DNA of 64,000 bases from Archivesica marissinica (taxonomy: Eukaryota > Mollusca > Bivalvia > Venerida > Vesicomyidae): assembly GCA_014843695.1 (NCBI GenBank), contig CM026395.1, forward strand, positions 47,460,813-47,524,812, written 5' to 3'. The notes below the pieces were generated by a model, which made no database searches, had not been told where the DNA came from, and was given only the letters and a program-made list of their open reading frames with translations. Both the position numbers and the translations under genes were made by a program. Within the stretch, counting starts at the first letter, position 1, and the number at the start of each line of letters is the position of its first letter. Below, piece after piece: positions 60,012-64,000 of the stretch.

Positions 60012-61342
60012 CAGGGTTGGCAATTTCCCGAGAGTATTTCCCGGGACGGCGGGAAATACCGGGAAATACCGGGAAATACTGGGAAATACCGGGAATTACC
60101 GGGAATTACCGGGAAATACTGGGAAATAAGAATTTGGATACCGGGAAATAAGAATTTGGATGATTTTGGTGGTAAATACAGGTATATATACCATACAATT
60201 TCTATTACCCGGTGTACTGATTGTAGTATCATGTGTGCAGGATGAAAATGAACTGCTTTTGAAGAATATGACGAAAAATACAGGCATTCATAGTGGCATT
60301 TACGCATTGCTTATAATCTTTATATAAATGTTAGAGATCTAACATTATTGAGACTGTTCATTATTACTCTAATATACATTGTATACAAACACAGTTTAAG
60401 GAGTTTATACATACATTTATTGGAGGTATTTTAAATGTTTAATGTAGTAGGCAAAATGCAAATGTTTTTAGGATTATCCCTGAAATGTGTTCATAATATA
60501 GCTGTATTATTAAAATAATCAATTAGTTATTAAAGAAGTCAGAATCATAATTTGAGATGACCCACACTGTTTGTTTGTACACAATTTCAACACGTCACCA
60601 GTGCCCAGGAGCTTCTTCATGAGACCAAGCCGGAACTTGTACCCGAACTCCTCAACTACATGTCCGAGACACTGCCAATTCCTAAGGTGCTACAACAGGA
60701 ATCCTCCATCAACAACTCGAAGCCAGCTGTATGGTGGTCATGTGTGGAGAGGTCGGGCGTGATCACCAAAGACTTCAGTCAGCTCGCCAGGAAATTGATG
60801 GTACTGCCAGCAAGTTCAGCCGCCATTGAACGTGTGTTCTCCAACTTCGGCATCATACAGACGAAACTACGCAACAGACTGGGCGTTGAGAAAGCAGCTT
60901 AGCTGGTGCTATGCTACTGCTTCCTGAGAGGTAGCTAGGAAATCGACTGGTGAAGACAGACTACTGGCTGAAGAAACATTCCAACAAGAAAAACGAAAAA
61001 ATAAATGGAAAAAAAAACAATAAAATAAAAAAAAACAAAAAAAAAACAATAAAACCCAAAAAAAACTGTTGTGGTTGCCAATGATGCCACCTGATGAGTA
61101 CCCCTGGCAGGGACGAAATAGTTTAAGCACTTATAGAGTGGTAGCAATGCATAAAAATGAGCAAAAAACGTGTTTGGAAGACACATAATCTTATTTCCCG
61201 GTATTTCCCGGTATTTCCCACTTCTGGGCTTATTTCCCGGGGCGGGAAATACCGGCGGGAAATACCGGCGGGAAATACCGGGAAATAATACCGGTATTTC
61301 CCGGCGGTATTTCCCGCCCCCGGTATTTCCCGGCCAACCCTG
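60012..61342 (+). mobile_element. Internally deleted hAT transposon
   Basis: Terminal inverted repeats CAGGGTTGGC (60012-60021) and GCCAACCCTG (61333-61342) are perfect. They are flanked by an exact 8-bp duplication CTGCTAGC (60004-60011 and 61343-61350), the hAT signature. Subterminal zones on both sides carry many copies of ccgggaaatacc. Only the 3' end of a transposase gene remains inside. The element inserted into the 48-bp satellite. Confidence 0.93.
60590..60902 (+). pseudogene. hAT transposase C-terminal remnant
   Basis: The frame runs through ELLHETKPELVPELLNYMSE, then AVWWSCVERSG, then AAIERVFSNFG and TKLRNRLGVEKA to TAG at 60900-60902. The last part is the hAT dimerisation domain. 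The zinc finger and catalytic core are absent and the frame is closed upstream by TGA near 60557, so this cannot make an active transposase. Confidence 0.85.
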
Positions 61343-64000
61343 CTGCTAGCAGTGAGCAGTGGGTAGTGAAATCCAGCAGTGAGCGATGTACTGCTAGCAG
61401 TGAGCAGTGGGTAGTGTAATCCAGCAGTGAGCGATGTACTGCTAGCAATGAGCAGTGGGTAGTGTAATCCAGCAGTGAGCGATGTACTGCTAGCAGTGAG
61501 CAGTGGGTAGTGTAATCCAGCAGTGAGCGGTGTACTGCTAGCAATGAGCAGTGGGTAGTGTAATCCAGCAGTGAGCGGTGTACTGCTAGCAATGAGCAGT
61601 GGGTAGTGTAATCCAGCAGTGAGCGATGTACTGCTAGCAATGAGCAGTGGGTAGTGTAATCCAGCAGTGGGTAGTGTAATCCAGCAGTGAGCGATGTACT
61701 GCTAGCAGTGAGCAGTGGGTAGTGTAATCCAGCAGTGAGCGGTGTACTGCTAGCAATGAGCAGTGGGTAGTGTAATCCAGCAGTGAGCGATGTACTGCTA
61801 GCAATGAGCAGTGGGTAGTGTAATCCAGCAGTGAGCGGTGTACTGCTAGCAATGTGCAGTGGGTAGTGTAATCCAACAGTGGGTAGTGTAATCCAGCAGT
61901 GGGTAGTGTAATCCAGCAGTGGGTAGTGTAATCCAGCAGTGGGTAGTGTAATCCAGCAGTGAGCGGTGTACTGCTAGCAATGAGCAGTGGGTAGTGTAAT
62001 CCAGCAGTGAGCGGTGTACTGCTAGCAATGAGCAGTGGGTAGTGTAATCCAGCAGTGAGCGGTGTACTGCTAGCAATGAGCAGTGGGTAGTGTAATCCAG
62101 CAGTGAGCGATGTACTGCTAGCAGTGAGCAGTGGGTAGTGTAATCCAGCAGTGAGCGATGTACTGCTAGCAGTGAGCAGTGGGTAGTGTAATCCAGCAGT
62201 GAGCGGTGTACTGCTAGCAATGAGCAGTGGGTAGTGTAATCCAGCAGTGAGCGATGTACTGCTAGCAATGAGCAGTGGGTAGTGTAATCCAGCAGTGGGT
62301 AGTGTAATCCAGCAGTGAGCGATGTACTGCTAGCAGTGAGCAGTGGGTAGTGTAATCCAGCAGTGAGCGGTGTACTGCTAGCAATGAGCAGTGGGTAGTG
62401 TAATCCAGTAGTGAGCGATGTACTGCTAGCAATGAGCAGTGGGTAGTGTAATCCAGCAGTGAGCGGTGTACTGCTAGCAATGTGCAGTGGGTAGTGTAAT
62501 CCAACAGTGGGTAGTGTAATCCAGCAGTGGGTAGTGTAATCCAGCAGTGGGTAGTGTAATCCAGCAGTGGGTAGTGTAATCCAGCCGTGAGCGGTGTACT
62601 GCTAGCAATGAGCAGTGGGTAGTGTAATCCAGCAGTGAGCGGTGTACTGCTAGCAATGAGCAGTGGGTAGTGTAATCCAGCAGTGAGCGATGTACTGCTA
62701 GCAGTGAGCAGTGGGTAGTGTAATCCAGCAGTGGGCGATGTACTGCTAGCAATGAGCAGTGGGTAGTGTAATCCAGCAGTGGGCGATGTACTGCTAGCAG
62801 TTAGCAGTGGGTAGTGTAATCCAGCAGTGAGCGATGTACTGCTAGCAATGAGCAGTGGGTATTGTAATCCAGCAGTGGGCGATGTACTGCTAGCAGTGAG
62901 CAGTGGGTAGTGTAATCCAGCAGTGGGTAGTGTAATCCAGCAGTGGGCGATGTACTGCTAGCAATGAGCAGTGGGTAGTGTAATCCAGCAGTGAGCGATG
63001 TACTGCTAGCAATGAGCAGTGGGTAGTGTAATCCAGCAGTGAGCGATGTACTGCTAGCAATGAGCAGTGGGTAGTGTAATCCAGCAGTGAGCGGTGTACT
63101 GCTAGCAATGAGCAGTGGGTAGTGTAATCCAGCAGTGAGCGGTGTACTGCTAGCAATTAGCAGTGGGTAGTGTAATCCAGCAGTGAGCGATGTACTGCTA
63201 GCAATGAGCAGTGGGTAGTGTAATCCAGCAGTGGGTAGTGTAATCCAGCAGTGAGCGATGTACTGCTAGCAGTGAGCAGTGGGTAGTGTAATCCAGCAGT
63301 GAGCGGTGTACTGCTAGCAATGAGCAGTGGGTAGTGTAATCCAGCAGTGAGCGATGTACTGCTAGCAATGAGCAGTGGGTAGTGTAATCCAGCAGTGAGC
63401 GGTGTACTGCTAGCAATGTGCAGTGGGTAGTGTAATCCAACAGTGGGTAGTGTAATCCAGCAGTGGGTAGTGTAATCCAGCAGTGGGTAGTGTAATCCAG
63501 CAGTGGGTAGTGTAATCCAGCCGTGAGCGGTGTACTGCTAGCAATGAGCAGTGGGTAGTGTAATCCAGCAGTGAGCGGTGTACTGCTAGCAATGAGCAGT
63601 GGGTAGTGTAATCCAGCAGTGAGCGGTGTACTGCTAGCAATGAGCAGTGGGTAGTGTAATCCAGCAGTGAGCGATGTACTGCTAGCAGTGAGCAGTGGGT
63701 AGTGTAATCCAGCAGTGGGCGATGTACTGCTAGCAGTTAGCAGTGGGTAGTGTAATCCAGCAGTGAGCGATGTACTGCTAGCAATGAGCAGTGGGTAGTG
63801 TAATCCAGCAGTGAGCGATGTACTGCTAGCAATGAGCAGTGGGTAGTGTAATCCAGCAGTGGGTAGTGTAATCCAGCAGTGAGCGATGTACTGCTAGCAG
63901 TGAGCAGTGGGTAGTGTAATCCAGCAGTGAGCGGTGTACTGCTAGCAATGAGCAGTGGGTAGTGTAATCCAGCAGTGAGCGATGTACTGCTAGCAATGAG
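61343..64000. repeat. 48-bp satellite, right block, continuing past the window
   Basis: The same unit as the left block, with the repeated compound feature aatgtgcagtgggtagtgta at 61851, 62479 and 63415, each followed by four or five short 19-20-bp units. This indicates higher-order duplication of blocks of about 630 and 940 bp. Confidence 0.96.

Noticed and set aside
59229..63640. Many minus-strand LAVHRSLLDYTTHC repeat frames
   Set aside because: The 48-bp satellite gives a 16-codon period. Frames start and stop wherever units are truncated.

Overview
The window looks like nuclear DNA from a metazoan, most likely a mollusc and probably a bivalve. It is AT-rich, its genes are split by canonical GT-AG introns, it carries several families of tRNA-derived SINEs, hAT and Gypsy remnants, and by my rough sum about 37 kb of the 63 kb of known bases are tandem repeats. 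The species assignment is inference. There is no prokaryotic gene organisation, CRISPR array or operon.

Three genes are supported, all on the + strand. (1) About 3256-5250: three 5' exons of a FAM221A-like gene. Phases and residues fit the family, but everything after the CFCKHR segment is missing from the visible sequence. (2) 23974-47566: a formin. Eleven consecutive phase-compatible exons encode an almost complete FH2 domain (393 residues) closest, from memory, to the FMN1/FMN2/Cappuccino class. A single 2.5 kb terminal exon then adds an 830-residue disordered tail. Its FH1 and N-terminal exons are not visible. (3) About 52421-57401: a two-exon GT92 (DUF23) glycosyltransferase with an N-terminal membrane anchor and a NIDIDEF (DxD) motif.

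The missing 3' half of FAM221A and the missing 5' half of the formin both fall across 5.3-24 kb. That stretch is nearly all tandem arrays and contains a 1000-N assembly gap (12773-13772) between two unrelated satellites. Many introns are packed with minisatellites, each intron with its own unit (18, 20, 27, 29, 32, 35, 52, 59 and 62 bp among others). Several unit lengths are multiples of three, so long open frames run through the arrays; none of these is treated as a gene.

Mobile DNA: a truncated Gypsy pol on the minus strand (2221-3222) with an in-frame stop; an internally deleted hAT element (60012-61342) with perfect 8-bp target duplications inside a 48-bp satellite; a 79-bp perfect fold-back element (5010-5088), also with an 8-bp duplication; a 1.4 kb inverted-repeat element (57574-58973); a smaller inverted-repeat element near 51.6-52.0 kb; and six SINE families. 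At least one large array (29 bp, about 146 copies) grew inside a SINE. Another appears to have grown from a SINE 3' end. The right end of the window lies inside the 48-bp satellite. I found no convincing new multi-gene system. The most notable features are the long-tailed formin, the origin of the arrays, and the small fold-back element.
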